NCBI GenBank assembly: GCA_029204225.1
Contig: MU831573.1
Coordinates: forward strand, 98,005-162,004
Reading direction: 5' to 3'
DNA: 64,000 nucleotides
Source: Diphasiastrum complanatum
Taxonomy: Eukaryota > Streptophyta > Lycopodiopsida > Lycopodiales > Lycopodiaceae
Under the pieces are notes generated by a model, which ran no database searches, had not been told where the DNA came from, and was given only the letters and a program-made list of their open reading frames with translations. Numbering within the stretch: the first letter of the stretch is position 1; every line of letters begins with the position of its first letter. Of this stretch, positions 38,101 to 51,814 are shown piece by piece. The translations under genes and the position numbers were made by a program.

Positions 38101-41100
38101 TGATAAAGCTAGCGTGGTCAAGGCTTTAAGAGGTGTACGTGCTATTATTTGTCCTGCAAAGGTGCATATTCTAAATCGTTTGTTATTCATTAAATCTTTG
38201 TGTTTTAGGTATTCAAGGATGGAAAACTGATGTAAAGCTTTTTAGATGTAAAGTTTTGGAGATGCTGAAAGATCACTGGCTATTTGTTGTTGGAGCTCTT
38301 GCATTTTGCTTTTCTTGTTTTCTCTTTTATTGTGAGACCATGATCATCTACAAGCATATCATGTATGCTATTGAATTTAGTAAATCGATTGGAGATATTT
38401 TCTTGTGAATTTATAAGATCAAAGGTAAAGTATAATGAGCAGAGCTACAATGACGAGTATGAAATTCTAGTTTGAGCTTGAGTATTTTGAACACAACTTT
38501 CTTGGTATAGAATATATTATATCCATGGTTACTTATTTTCAAGCTTTAATGCACATTGAAAAGAAAGCCAACAAAGCACTGATCAATTCGGAGTTGGAAG
38601 TTAGTCACATACATATGTGTAAAAGAACAGTGCCTCCAACAATGAGTAACACTATTGCCTTTAATTATGGTAAATTGTCATCTTTCAACCATCTTCCTCT
38701 ATTGGTGTTGGTTATTCTTGAATGATGGATGTAGTATCCTCTTGTTGTATTAAATATGATTTTACCTCCATGTTTTCCTATGTATTTTTATTCTAGATGG
38801 ATAGTTTAAGTTGATTATTTTTTGAGAACAAGCAAACATGGCCACAAAACTAGTGCTTTGTATTGATGCATTTGCCTAATCGCAGTTTCAACATTTTCAA
38901 GTGACCTAATTCTTTTTCTAGATTGTAGCGATTCTTGATAATGTTTTGACTTTTGGCCTCTTTAGAGTCTGTGCTCACACCCTCCAAAATATGTTATCTT
39001 AAAAAAAAAAATGAAAGTTAGAAATATCAAAATCATTTGTTGTAAAATTGTAGGAGCACCCTACAATAGGAAGAACAAAGATCCAAAAAAATTTCAAAAA
39101 AGGATGCAAAAAAGTACAAAAGAGATGAAGTGCTCAAAGCTTGAGAAATGAAAAGTAAACTTCAGTACTTTGAATCAAGATCTATAAAGTACATTAGAAG
39201 CTCCCAGTTATAGAAAGGACAAACATGTCAAGATCTCCACAAACTAATACCAAAAGGTACAAAGTGACAACATCAACGGAAACTAATGAAACTATCATGC
39301 ACGCCTAAGTTATTGATCTAACCATTGACTTTAATCTAATAAGGCAAGTTTTGTTGATAGTTGGTGCCACTTTTGGGGCTTGTTTCGTCACTTTTTTGCT
39401 TGTTGAGTTTTATAGTTGGTGAAAAGCCTTCTATGCGTGCTAGCACTCACTTTTTCTAGTGTTTTTGGCATATTTTGTTCCTCTATTGCTTGCTAATTTT
39501 TGCAATAGTATTAGATGTGAAAAATATCAACTAGTTTACTTTAGTCAAGTTGAGTTTATTTGGCAATTTTGAGGCCAATATGCATTTTCAACTTAGAGAT
39601 AGACTTTATAAAGTTAATAAGGCCTAAGAATAGTGGATTTACTATTTTTAGCAACTCAGGCAAGTTGATAAGGTCGAATTTAAACCTACTCTAATTGGTT
39701 AGTAGAGATGCATTGAATCTAGTCATGTTAGATCTAGGGTTTGGAAGAGATCTAGAAACTTTCATAAGTAGATAAGCTTGTGTAAGAGCATCCAAATAGG
39801 GCAAGGGGCTGTTATAAATAGACTACAAGCGTGAGAGGAAATCATCTCTCTCATTCTTCTCTCATTCATTCTTATGGAAGATATCTCTTTGGGTTTTACA
39901 TCCATTTTTTGCATATTTTAATGATATAGTGGATTCTTGTGTATAGAATGCTATTTTTCTTATGTGTATGAGTTCCCACATGTGAGTACTGTTGTTGTAC
40001 AGCTGTAGTACGGAATGGAACAATAAATTATCATATTTAAGTGATTTTGACAAGTTCTTATTAAGTTTACATCTTCTATGTGTAGTAGATGCAAGATTTC
40101 TACATTGTTAATGATCTAAGAAATAGTAATTCTCTATATCAATTATGAAAGCTATTATAAAACCATAGAAAGAAGGTCTATACTTAGGACGAAGATCATT
40201 CTAAAGTCAGATTAAAGTAGTGTGGTAAACTAGTTGAAGAGGGAGTGTGAAAAATATCAACTAGTTTAGTTTAGTCAAATTGAGTTTATTTGGCAATTTT
40301 GAGACCAATGTGCATTTTCAACTTAGAGATAGACTTTATAAAGTTAATAAGGCCTAAGAATAGTGGATTTACTATGTTGACAACTTAGGCAAGTTGATAA
40401 GGTTGAATTTAGACCTACTCTAATTGGTTAGTAGAGATGCATTGAATCTAGTCATGTTAGTCATGTTAGATCTAGGGTTTGGAAGAGATCTAGAAACTTC
40501 CATAAGTAGATAAGCTTGTGTAAGAGCGTCCAAATAGGGCAAGGGGCTACTATAAATAGACTACAAGCGTGGGAGAAAATCATCTCTCTCATTTTTCATT
40601 CAATCTTATGGAAGATATCTCTTTGGGTTCTACATCCATTTACTGCATATTTGTGATGATATCGTGGATTCTTGTGTATAGAATGCTATTTTTCTTATGT
40701 GTATGAATTCCCAAGTGTGAGTACTGTTGTTGTACGCCTGTAGTACGGATTGGAACAATAAATTACCATATCAAGGTGATTTTGACAAGTTCTTATTGAG
40801 TTTACATCTTCTATGTGTAGTAGATGCAAGATTTCTACATTGTTAATGATGCTAGATGTGCTATCCATATTAGCCAAAGATCAAAGGCCATAAATGGATC
40901 TTTATGATTTGTTTTTTATCATTAGACACCATTTATTCATAGTTGGTGGCACTTTTGAGGGTTTTCTTGAGGCCTTTTCATCACTGTTTTGCTTGCTAAT
41001 GTATGCAATGCAGTGTACCAGACTTGATCTAGCTGACACCATTAGCTCTCTAATCCAATTCATGTCAGAACCATAAATGACCCATTGGAAGGCTCTGAAA

Positions 41101-44100
41101 AGAGTCTTGAAGTACATTCAAGCTACCAAGCAAGAAGTACTATCTTACAATGGCAATGAAGAAGCATTCTTAATCTTGCAAGGATTCATAGATTTTGGTT
41201 GGAGAGGAGCTGTTGATTCAAGAGATCCATTCTATCTATTGAACTAATAATGTTGGAACAACATGAAGCCCTAAATTGACATCAAGCCCCTACTTTGAGG
41301 CATTCTCACATTTTTATGGCTCTTTGTGATGCTGATTTTTACAACATTTGTGGACAATTGTTATTGCCATCCAACACCTACTTTTTGGTGCAAAACTTGG
41401 TACACTTTTGCTCCAATTCATCAAGAATCGGGACCCCAACTTGCAAGATCCGCTCATCGATTCTCGGCCTCCTCTTTTGTGTTTTCAATCAACAATTCGT
41501 CCTAGCTTTGGCTCTAATGCCACTATCAAGACATCCACTAGGAATCAAAGACTAGGATGCTGAACCCATAAAACCAAAGGGAATTGGTTGGTGGACAAAC
41601 CTACCCAACCAAATCTAGATTGAATGGATATAGCCCCCAAGCTATGGACCAACCAATGCTTAATAAGAGAGAGGCATCATTCCAACAACATATAGTTACC
41701 ATCACCAAAACCAGCTCTCCTCCATGGGAGGCCTATGGGTATACTTATAGTTACAAGCTAAGATTCACTAGCTATGCTAGAAAGCAGGAAGAGAATGCTT
41801 AAGGAGGCTAAAGAGGAACAATCATCATCAACTGAATAAAGGAATACAATGCTGCCCTACTTATACCCTCTCCCTGAATCAAATGGAGGATTCAAATAAG
41901 GGAGGGAAAAGGATTTGGAGGGAAAATAGTGCGCCCTCCCAATATGACCCCCACTCCAAATCAATGTGACCAAGTCCTAAAAATATAACCAAATAAGGCC
42001 CAAGGCCAGTATATGAATAAAAAGGGCCCTTAGACCTGCTTATGCATAATAACAATAAAAGAATGGACGCGGCGAATGTAATGAGCCAAGTCCATAACTC
42101 TCCCCTGCAGAAAAACAAAGCCCTCCACCGGCTAGCAAGCATAATTACTATCTAAAACAATAATGTAAGCATGCTAAATACTGAAAAATCACGAACTAAT
42201 GGAAATACTGATGGAGAGGACATAAGTTGTCACAACAGATACCCCAAAAGCATCATAATTGTGTAAAGCAAGTACTAAGCAAATACGACAATAAATAATA
42301 GTCATAGCTAGCCAAGTCATGAAGCAGAGGGAACATCTACAATGACATTTGTAGTAGAGGAGAGAACTAAAGCCATGAGGGCTCGAGTTTGATCTGCCAA
42401 TAATGGTGTACGATAAAACACATCAATAGGGGCTCTCAAGTGGCCTCCTCAAGAGGACGACCATCCCATTGTACTAAAAACAAAACCTGCCTGCGACGTT
42501 GACTATACTGAAGGCGAACCTGATGGATGGCGGCTGGCAAATAGGGAACAGCTCTGGCTCTGAAATGTGAGATCGCGAGGAGCATCATCCTCAATGGCAG
42601 CTCGTAACAGGCTAACATGAAAGATATCACAAGCTCGTGTAGAATCAGGCAACTGTAACCGGTATGTAACAGGGCTGAGGCGATCCAAGATACAGTAAGG
42701 CCCATAATAGCATGGTGCAAGCTTCTACAGTAGAAGCGTGACCCTGATCAAAGTGATGACGTGCAAAGCGTAACCGGAGGTAAACCATATCACCAACCTA
42801 AAACTCAACATGACGGCAATGACGATCAACAGAAGTCTGATAGCGCTGCTGAACATGCTGTAAGTGAGTAGTAGCCCTAGCAATAAGCTCACGAGCATTG
42901 GATAAAAAAGAAGCAATGGTAACTGGTGTATCATCAGGAGGAAGAGGCACCCTTGGCAAAAGTGGAGCATACCCATGAGCCAATAAAAAAGGTGAAACTC
43001 CAGTGCTGGTACTAACAGAGAAGGTATACATCCAAAATACGCATAAGCTCTGTCCAAAACGTACTATCCCGATCAGATAGCATAGTACGTGGCATACCAT
43101 GCAGGCGAAAAATATATGATAGAAAAAGACGTGCGCACTGCTCAGCTGTAATAGTACCGGGGACCGGTATAAAGTGTGCCTGTTTCGAGAACTGATCTAC
43201 CACCACCATACAAGAGTAGGACCACGGCGGGTATGAGGAAGACCAAGGATAAAGTCCATAGAAATATCTGTCCACTGGCGATGAGGAATGGGCCAACTCT
43301 GGAGCAAACCAGCGGACTTAGCACGGGATTTTACCATGCGAAAGCGTCGGCGGGCCAGTGGCGAACTCCAAAGTCTCCTTCCTGAAAATCAGGAGCTCAT
43401 CCAGCAGGTTCTCCTGCTCGCGTACATCAGGATAACCTCGGGAGATATAGGCATTCCAGCCATCCCTGAGCTCCCTATATGTGTACTGCTCCTCATTCCT
43501 CCAAAGTGGATGGAGTATGTGGGCCATGGCATGCAGGGGCTTATGAAACCACTCTCACCTGCTCAGCCAAAGGAGCCGGACCTCCGCAAGCTTGCAAGAA
43601 TCAAGATTGAAGACACATTAATAATCATACTATATAGTACATACTACATTTGAAATTTGAACTTGAGGAGCAGGTCCGAGAGTCGCAGGGCACGTGGCTG
43701 CAGCTTCGGTAGTCGCGCCATTATCTCTCGCAAGCTCTCGTGAAATTCTACTTCTTGCTTCCGTTTGTTGTGTCGGCGGACATCTTCCAGGACCTGCTAC
43801 GATTAGTTGCCCATGTGACGTTGTACCTCCCAAAACCCTTAACCTATCTCATCACATAGGCCATGGTACTGTGTAGGTCTTGAACTTCCCTGTGTTGAAT
43901 CACACTGCGGAGCATAAGTAATTAGTAAGTTGTTGAGGTTCATCCGGGGAGCGCATCATTTGCCTGTGTTTATATACTTATAAAATTTAGATTCGTCAGG
44001 GAGAGAGAGATAGCAAGGGCACGAGACAGAGTTTTGGAGACTCAAAAACTACAAATTGTTGCTCTTTTGTGTCCGATTCTGTAGATATTAGACATGGGAG

Positions 44101-47100
44101 GCATGGGGGCAATGGTTAGGTCTGTTGCAATTTTTTTTGCAAATTTTTTTGGTACCATTTTCCTATTTTTTAACAGGAGGGGGCAGGTGGGTGCCAGACA
44201 CCCTCTGATAATTTATTCCGTGGGGGAGGGGGGGGGGGGCAGGGGCCATAAATTGCTTTTATTTCGCTTTGGGGATGTGGGACAACGTGGGCAAGTGCCT
44301 GTATTTTTATTTTTATTTTTATTTTTGAATTTTTTTTTTTTTGGAAATGGGGGACGCGTTCGGACGTGGACGCACCCCTGGTGCATCCTCGTCCAGGGTC
44401 TGCTTCCTTAGGTATAGAGTAACGTTGCTCATAAGAGCGCAAACGGCGAGACTCATAAGCAATAACACACTCAGACTGACAGAGAAGAGTGCCTAAACCA
44501 ATAGCACTAGCATCAGTCTTCTCAACAATAAAACGATGATCAAACTAGGGAAGACACATAACCGTAGCAGAAACAATGGCATGACGTAAAGCATCAAAAG
44601 CAGTTTGACACTCAGAAGTCCAAACAAAGGTATGAGACTTCTTTAGTAACGAATGAAGCGGAGCAGCCACAGTGGCAAAATACTTAACAGGACGACGAAG
44701 ATGGGTTGCCATACCTAAAAACATACGAACAGAATGAACATCGGTTGGGACAGGCCAGTTCTCAATAGCCTGAACTTTCTAAGGATCAAGACGAATACGT
44801 CCACCACAAATAAGAAAACCAAAAAATTCGATTTCAGCCACGACAAAAGAACATTTGGACAATTTGGCGAACAGTTGATGCTTAATAAGTAATTCAAACA
44901 CAGATGATAGATGTTTTACATGATCAGACAAAGAAGTACTAAAAACAAGAATGTCATCAATATAAACTAAGACACAAACACCTAAAAGAGGACGTAAAAT
45001 ATTATTCATAGCATTCTGAAATGTTGGTGGACCATTTTGAACACCAAATGGAAGAACACGAAATTCATACAAACCCAAATGAGTACGAAATGCAGTCTTA
45101 TGCTCATCAGAAGGACGCATCCTAATTTGGTAGTATCCAGAACGTAGGTCAATTTTGGAAAAGATGGAAGAAGTGCCAAGCTGATCAGAAAGGTCATCCA
45201 TGTGAGGTATAGGATACTGATTACGGATAGTCAGCTTGTTTAAAGCACGATAGTCAATGCAAAGGCGTTTGGTTCCATCTTTTTTGGCAACAAGGAGGAC
45301 AGGAGCACCAAAAGGTCTATGGCTAGGAACAATGAGGCCCTGACGTAAAAGGGAAGCCATTTGGAGCTAAACCTCATCATGTTCATCTTTAGACATACGA
45401 TATGGAGCACGAGAGGGTGGGGTAGCACCAGGAATAAGATCAATATGGTGGGTGACATCTCGTAATGGTGGCAGAGACGTAGGTTTCGAAAAGACCACAG
45501 AACCTTGAACCTTTGGCAGGCTACGCATAAATTGCTTCCCGGTAACCAACTGATAGTCACCTTGGAATCAATACCAGAAAGTAAATGATGTCGACCAGCA
45601 TGTGTCAAAGACAATGTTTGCTGAGAAAGATCCATAGCAACAGTACCAAGGGATGAAAACCAATTTGCACCAAGAATAATGTCATAGCGCTCCAGAGGAA
45701 TAATATAGAAATCTGCCTGTCCAGAGAAGTCACCAATGCTATAGTCCAAGCCCTGAAACATCTGAGAGCTGCTAGCAACCTCGACACTGTGTAGTAGAAA
45801 TAGGTGTAGCACGAATCCTGGTGGAAATGTAACTGCTAATAAATGAGTGTGTACTGCCCGTATCCACCAAAGCAATATACTCTCGCCCCAAAATGCGAAC
45901 ACGTAACCGAATAGAACGAGGACCAGGACGCCCAGCCCAAGTAGCATAAGGAAATAGAAGCCTACCGGTAATCAGATGGAACAGTAGCCAAGTGAAATTT
46001 CTTCACCACACGAGAATTAATGATATTATGCGAGGAACCGGTGTCAAATAAGACGAGCACGTCATTACCTTCCAGTTTTCCCCTCATGCGTATCAGTTCA
46101 CTGTCTGGAAACTGATAAGCTTCCCGCGCTTTGGTGGACAAGAAACAAACTGGTGCCTCTGGAACAAGCTTCCGCACCGAAATTGTCATGACACGACGAG
46201 TGTCCTCATCATCACTTACCAACAAGTCATCCAAAATTTCCTCATCCTTGCCCTCATCTTGACGTTGCATAGTATGGAGCTTCTTGCCCATACGTCGAGG
46301 ACAATCTTTGAAAAGATGCTTGCCAAGACAGAAAAAACATAATCCGTCTTTTTTGGCCTTTTCCTTTTGCTTAGGACTGAGGGGAGACTTGTGGTAAGCA
46401 CGACGAGCCATAGGAGATCCTGCCTTGCACTTCAAAGTCTGCTGCATCTGGATAGGATCCTCCTGCGAAAAGCCTTTCTGACCAGCTTGGCCAGACTTTT
46501 GCGAACCCTTCTTCTGAGGCCAGCTTGGCGCTCCAGATTCACCCTTGGTGCGCACATTACCTTCAAAGTTGAGAGCTGTAGCAACTGCCTCTTCTAAGGT
46601 CTTGCACCCTTCATTAAGCACTGAAGGCCTCAACTCTTCATGAAGGCCAAGTATGAATTTGTGGACTACCAGCCACTCGGGAATCTCTTCCGGAATCTTG
46701 ATAAGTATCTCACGATACATCTCAGCATATTCCTGCACCATGTACAGCCTCTGACGATGCAAAAGCCAAGCATCCGTCGCACGCACATGCTCATGTGGAG
46801 GAGTAAACTGAGCTCTGAAAGCTTGCTTAAACTCAATCCAGGTGGATGGAGCCTGATTAGACTTTAACAACTTGCGCCACCACCTATCAGCAAAATCAGT
46901 GAAATGGTAAGCAGCTTTACGGACCCGCCAACCCTCATCAGTTGGGGACCGTTTCAAATCAAAATATTCTTCCCACTTATGCAACCACTGATCTACAATA
47001 TCAGTATTGCGTTGGGGAGTGTTTCCAGCGAAACGAGCTTGCACAGAAGGGGAAGTACCAGCAAGCGGACGGGCAGGCAGTGTAGGCGGATTATGGGCTG

Positions 47101-50100
47101 GGTGGTGGTGATGGGAGAGCAACGGGTGGACTGAGCGGAATATCAACTCTATCTTCCTCCATTATGTAATAAAACAGAAACAGCACAAAATCAAGCTAGC
47201 AATTATATAATACTCAGAAAAGGTAAATCTGACCAAAACTTTCAACTGCAAGACAGTAAAGACAAGGAAAGGAAAGAGGATGAGCTCTCCCTGAAAAACA
47301 GCCAACGAAAGTGCCGATTCTGCCTTCAGAACTGGTCCAAAATCCTTAGAGAGGTAACGGATATTTGCTGCTCGAAAACTTCTTCAGATAGCACTGGTTT
47401 TAATATTGAAAGGTTGTCCTTCGGTGTAGCAAGGACTACGATCAACCAATTCCCAAAAGCTAGAACACAAATGCGCTGGAAATCAGATTAGAAGGGCGCC
47501 TGATTTGAAACAAATCGAATGTTGTATAGATTCTGGAACTCGCTGGTTCTGCTGTTACTAAACTATAAATTATGGAAGTGCGCTGGCCAGAACCATAACA
47601 AAACTTTTTCTTGCCCGAATTCCTTGCTGGAAACCGATGAAACAGTTCTGGAGGCCACAAGTCTACTCAAGCTAAACAATTTTTTTTCTTTCCAGCGATG
47701 AAAAAGGCTGTAGGAGGGCGCTAAAAACAGTGCTAGAGCTGCACTTCAACTGTAGGAGAGAAATGTGCCCAAAATTTCCAGCTATACAAACGTTGGATAG
47801 GTCTGAGGACAGCGCTGGAACTGCAGGTAGAAAGTGTGCCCAGAATCCCCTCCAATTTTCACCCTTTTCCCTCCTTTTAGCGATGGAAATTGGCTACAGG
47901 AAGGCGATGGAGCATCTGCAAAATTTTACCCAAATTTTCTCCCCTAAAACGGATTTTCGTGGCTCCTAGTAAGATGGAACAGCAGCGATGGAGGCTCAGC
48001 TTACTTCTCCAATCTATCTCCTAGCTTTCTCCCACCAAAATTCCTCAAAAAACAAGCAAAATCTAACTTTTTTTACACTTTCTCTCTCTAGAACGAGGTT
48101 TTCTCTCTCTAGAACGAGGCTTTCTCTTTCTAGAACGAGGCTCTGATACCAATTGTCACAGGCCAGTCTCTCCAAGCTCGTGAATCCTAGAAGCCGGTGT
48201 GTAGAATGAACCTCCCAACCATAGGCACACCCCCTCTTTGAGTCCTTCTACCTGCTATTCCCGTCAACTGGCACATGGCATCCACCTGTGGGTGATCAGT
48301 CCATATGGCATGCATGGCCCCTGTGACCTGTGAATACTGAGTGACTCATAGGGTACCACCCCCGTGCCCGCCAAAGACCTGTGACCCTCTTGGTCACCTC
48401 GACTACTTGCCGGCTAGCATCTCGTCACTGACGGCCAGGGTCCCGACGGTCAAGACACACCACATCTCTGACAGCTTGTCAGGCGGCCACACCAAGTCAC
48501 TGCTCGTGACGCACCGGTCCCAACTTGGGACTGATGTCCTCCTTGGTCACTGGCCCTTGCCAATACTTGGCCTCAGGCCCTCTGGTGACCGGCTGTGCCA
48601 AGGTCATGATAGAGTCGTAACTGGACTCTAACAGTAGCAGCCAGGGAGATAGCATCTGAGAGAGTAGGAGGCCTAAAAGAGGAAACATCATATTGTAAGG
48701 AGCCTCTAAGACCAGCAATAAAACGTGAAATAAGCTCTGTAGGATGAAGATCATTAAAAAGGTAAGAAAGCTCAGTAAATTGATCAATATAAGCAGTCAA
48801 ATGACTAATATGGCGAAGGCTACGAAACAGATCACGTTGGCGAACCAACCACTATGGGTCAATCATAGCCATACGAAGAACATGCCGAAAAGTAGGCCAT
48901 ATATGTAATCCCTCACGAGTAGGCTCAGAGCGATAGACATGCCACCAAGTCTGAGCTCGACCATCTAAATGTAATGCAGCCAACTGCACTTTCTGGGTTT
49001 CAGTCTTGGGATACATAAGAAAATAGGTCTCTTACTTAGAGAACCAATTTTCAAAGATATCCCCATCAGATAAACCAGAATAAGTAGTAAGCTGGATGCG
49101 ATCACGAAAATCACGAGCAAAATGAGGCTCAAGATTACCTGAAAAAGTAGAAGGAAATCCTGGTGGTGCGGAGGGAAATCCAGGTGGTGGTACAGAAGAC
49201 CCGAAAGGAGACCCATAAGAACTAGCACTATATGAAGGGAGACCAAATGTACTACCAAAAGCACCTCCTGAAGATGGAAATGGAGTAGGAGCAGGCGTAC
49301 TCAAAATAGGAAATAAAGGTGCTTTACCAGGACGATGAAGAATGTCTGGGGGGGTGGTATCCCCTTGTGGTAGGATAGTCTCAAGGCTAGAAAGAATACG
49401 ATCAATACGACTCTCAAGATGATCCATGCAGGAATCAATATGTGTAAAACGATCATCTAAAGAGCTCTGCGGAGGGTCTTTTGATGAAGAAGTCGCCATA
49501 GGGACTAAGGAAGAGATAAAAACCTGAGGGAGAGGACGTTTGTCGTCACCCCAACTTAGTCTAACTTCCGAAATCACCAAAAATGGCACATAGACAGTCA
49601 ATCAAGATGGATAATAATCAGAAAATAAGGGGTTGAGAAAGTAGAAGGATTCTAACAAAATGGAAAAATGGAAAGAGGAGGGTGTGAGGCAACAAATATG
49701 AACAGGAATAGGGGGCTGGAAAAGAGCAGTATGTGAGCAGAAAAGATAGCAAGTAGGTGGAAAAAGGAAGTGCAAAAAGGGCACAAGCAATACTTGGGTG
49801 AGTGCTGATCCGTCGTTCACTTGGTAGTGCCAACAAAGAGAGGTAAAAGTTGAAGATAATAGGGCACTGGGCAGCAACTACCAAGATCCACAATATGCTG
49901 AAGAATAGGCTGAAAAAAGGTGCTGAAGTAAGGCGCCGAACAGCCTCCAATCAATAGCCGAAACGACCGCAAGTCGGTGAAAAGAACCGCTGAAAATGAG
50001 ACGGTGGTAGGGCATTGGACAGCCTCCAATCAATATAAAAAATTGACAGCAAATCGGTGACGAAAAGTGTTGAAAATGATGAGGTAGTAGGGCGCTGGGC

Positions 50101-51639
50101 AATAGCTACCAAATTTGCAAAAACAATGAAAATTTGCCGAAAAAATCAACGAAAGTGATGGGTTACCACTGAAAATGAGATGGTAGTAGGGCGCTGGACA
50201 GCCTCCAATCGATATAAAAAATGGACAGCAAATCGGTGACGAAAAGTGTCGAAAATGATGAGGTGGTAGGGCGTTGGGCAATAGCTACCAAATCTGCCGA
50301 AAAAATCGACGAAAGTGATGGGTTACCGCTGAAAATGAGATGGCAGTAGGGCACTGGATAGCCTCCAATCAATATAAAAAATGGACAGCAAATCGGTGAT
50401 GAAAAGTGTCAAAAATGATGAGGTAGTAGGGCGCTGGGCAATAGCTACCAAATCTGCAAAAACAATGAAAATATGCCGAAAAAATTGACGAAAGTGATGG
50501 GTTAGCAAGGTGCTGGACAGCCTCCACCAAAACTGCAAAAAATGAAGAAGAAATTGTCGAAAGTGATGGGTAGTAGGGCGCTGGACAGCCACCATCAATC
50601 TGCAAAAATGACGGAGAAAAATCAATGAAAGTGATGGGTGGTAGGGCGCTGGACAGCCTCCACCAATCTGCAGGAAGGTTGACGGAGAAAAATCGATGAA
50701 AGTGATGGGTGGTAGGGCGTTGGACAGCCTCCACCAATCTGCAGGAAAGTGCTCTGATACCAAGTTACAAGCTAAGATTCACTAGCTATGCTAGAAAGCA
50801 GGAAGAGAATGCTTAAGGAGGCTAAAAGAGGAGCAATCATCATAAATTGCATAAAGGAATACAATGCTGCCCTACTTATACCCTTTCCCTGAATCAAATG
50901 GAGGATTCAAAAAAGGGAGGGAAAAGGATTTGGAGGGAAAATAGTGCGCCCTCCCAATAGGAGGACCTCCACTCCAAATCAATGTGACCAAGTCCTAAAA
51001 ATATAACCAAATAGGGCCCAAGGCCAGTATATGAACTAAAAGGGCTCTTAGGCCTGCTTGTGCATAATAACAATAAAAGAATGGACGCGGCGAATGTAAT
51101 GAGCCAAGTCCATAACTCTTATACCCTCCAAGGCTTTTCCTCAACTAGGACTGAACTGTGACACCTCACCGAACACATTAGCAGCCTAACTGGCCACCTC
51201 ATCCATTTCCCCTCCCCTATTAGTCACTGTTAATTCCATACCAATTTGCTATCTAGAGTTTTAGCCTCTGGCCATTAATTATAACTTTAATACCATGAGG
51301 GCCCTAAATCCCTCATAATCATAATCAATTTTAGGTCGAGATAGGCCTACTGACCTCCTTCGGGATAATAATCCGAGATCAGTCCATGCATGAGCATGAC
51401 AGGCAGGGGTGACAGAAGAAGAAGAAGAAAAAGGAGGAGGGGCGGGGGTAGCAAAGGAGGAGGAAGGTGGGGTGGTGGGGTAGAAGAAGAAAAAGGGACG
51501 GGGGTGGGTTGCTATTGCTGCGCATCGGGGGGGGGGGGGGAGACGGTGTGGGTAAACGAGGTGGAAAGGGGAGGTTGGGCTCCCCTTGGTTTTACATGCC
51601 ATGGGAGGAGAGAGAGAGAGATCTAGAATGCGCGCGCGT

Positions 51640-51731
<92 letters not shown>

Positions 51732-51755
51732 AAGAAAGAAAAGACGTTAATAAAG

Positions 51756-51814
<59 letters not shown>

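Larger units (their letters stand above)
45950..48600 (-). mobile_element. Second gypsy element ('E'), 5' half only, nested in F
   Basis: Consists of a 5' LTR (48154-48600), a primer-binding site, a leader, gag and the first residues of a protease. It ends abruptly at about 45955, where F's own protease region begins. Its RT, integrase and 3' LTR are absent. The same deletion probably removed the end of F's gag. Confidence 0.8.
41750..51118 (-). mobile_element. Ty3/gypsy element (outer, 'F'), 9.4 kb with nested insertions (intron 5)
   Basis: LTRs at 41750-42100 and 50764-51118 are flanked by identical 5-bp repeats TTATA (41745-41749 and 51119-51123). Order on the minus strand: 5' LTR, primer-binding site, minisatellite leader, gag (from 49499), interruption by a second gypsy element, then protease, RT, RNase H, a hAT fragment, partial integrase, polypurine tract, 3' LTR. 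It lies antisense to the host gene. The composite can no longer transpose by itself. Confidence 0.92.

Noticed and set aside
43630-43833. 67-codon minus-strand frame in the hAT fragment
   Set aside because: May be part of the transposon but shows no motif I can name.
49600-50763. Several long Pro/Ser/Leu/Phe-rich reading frames on the minus strand
   Set aside because: They exist in overlapping frames because the minisatellite unit lacks stops; no domain or start context.
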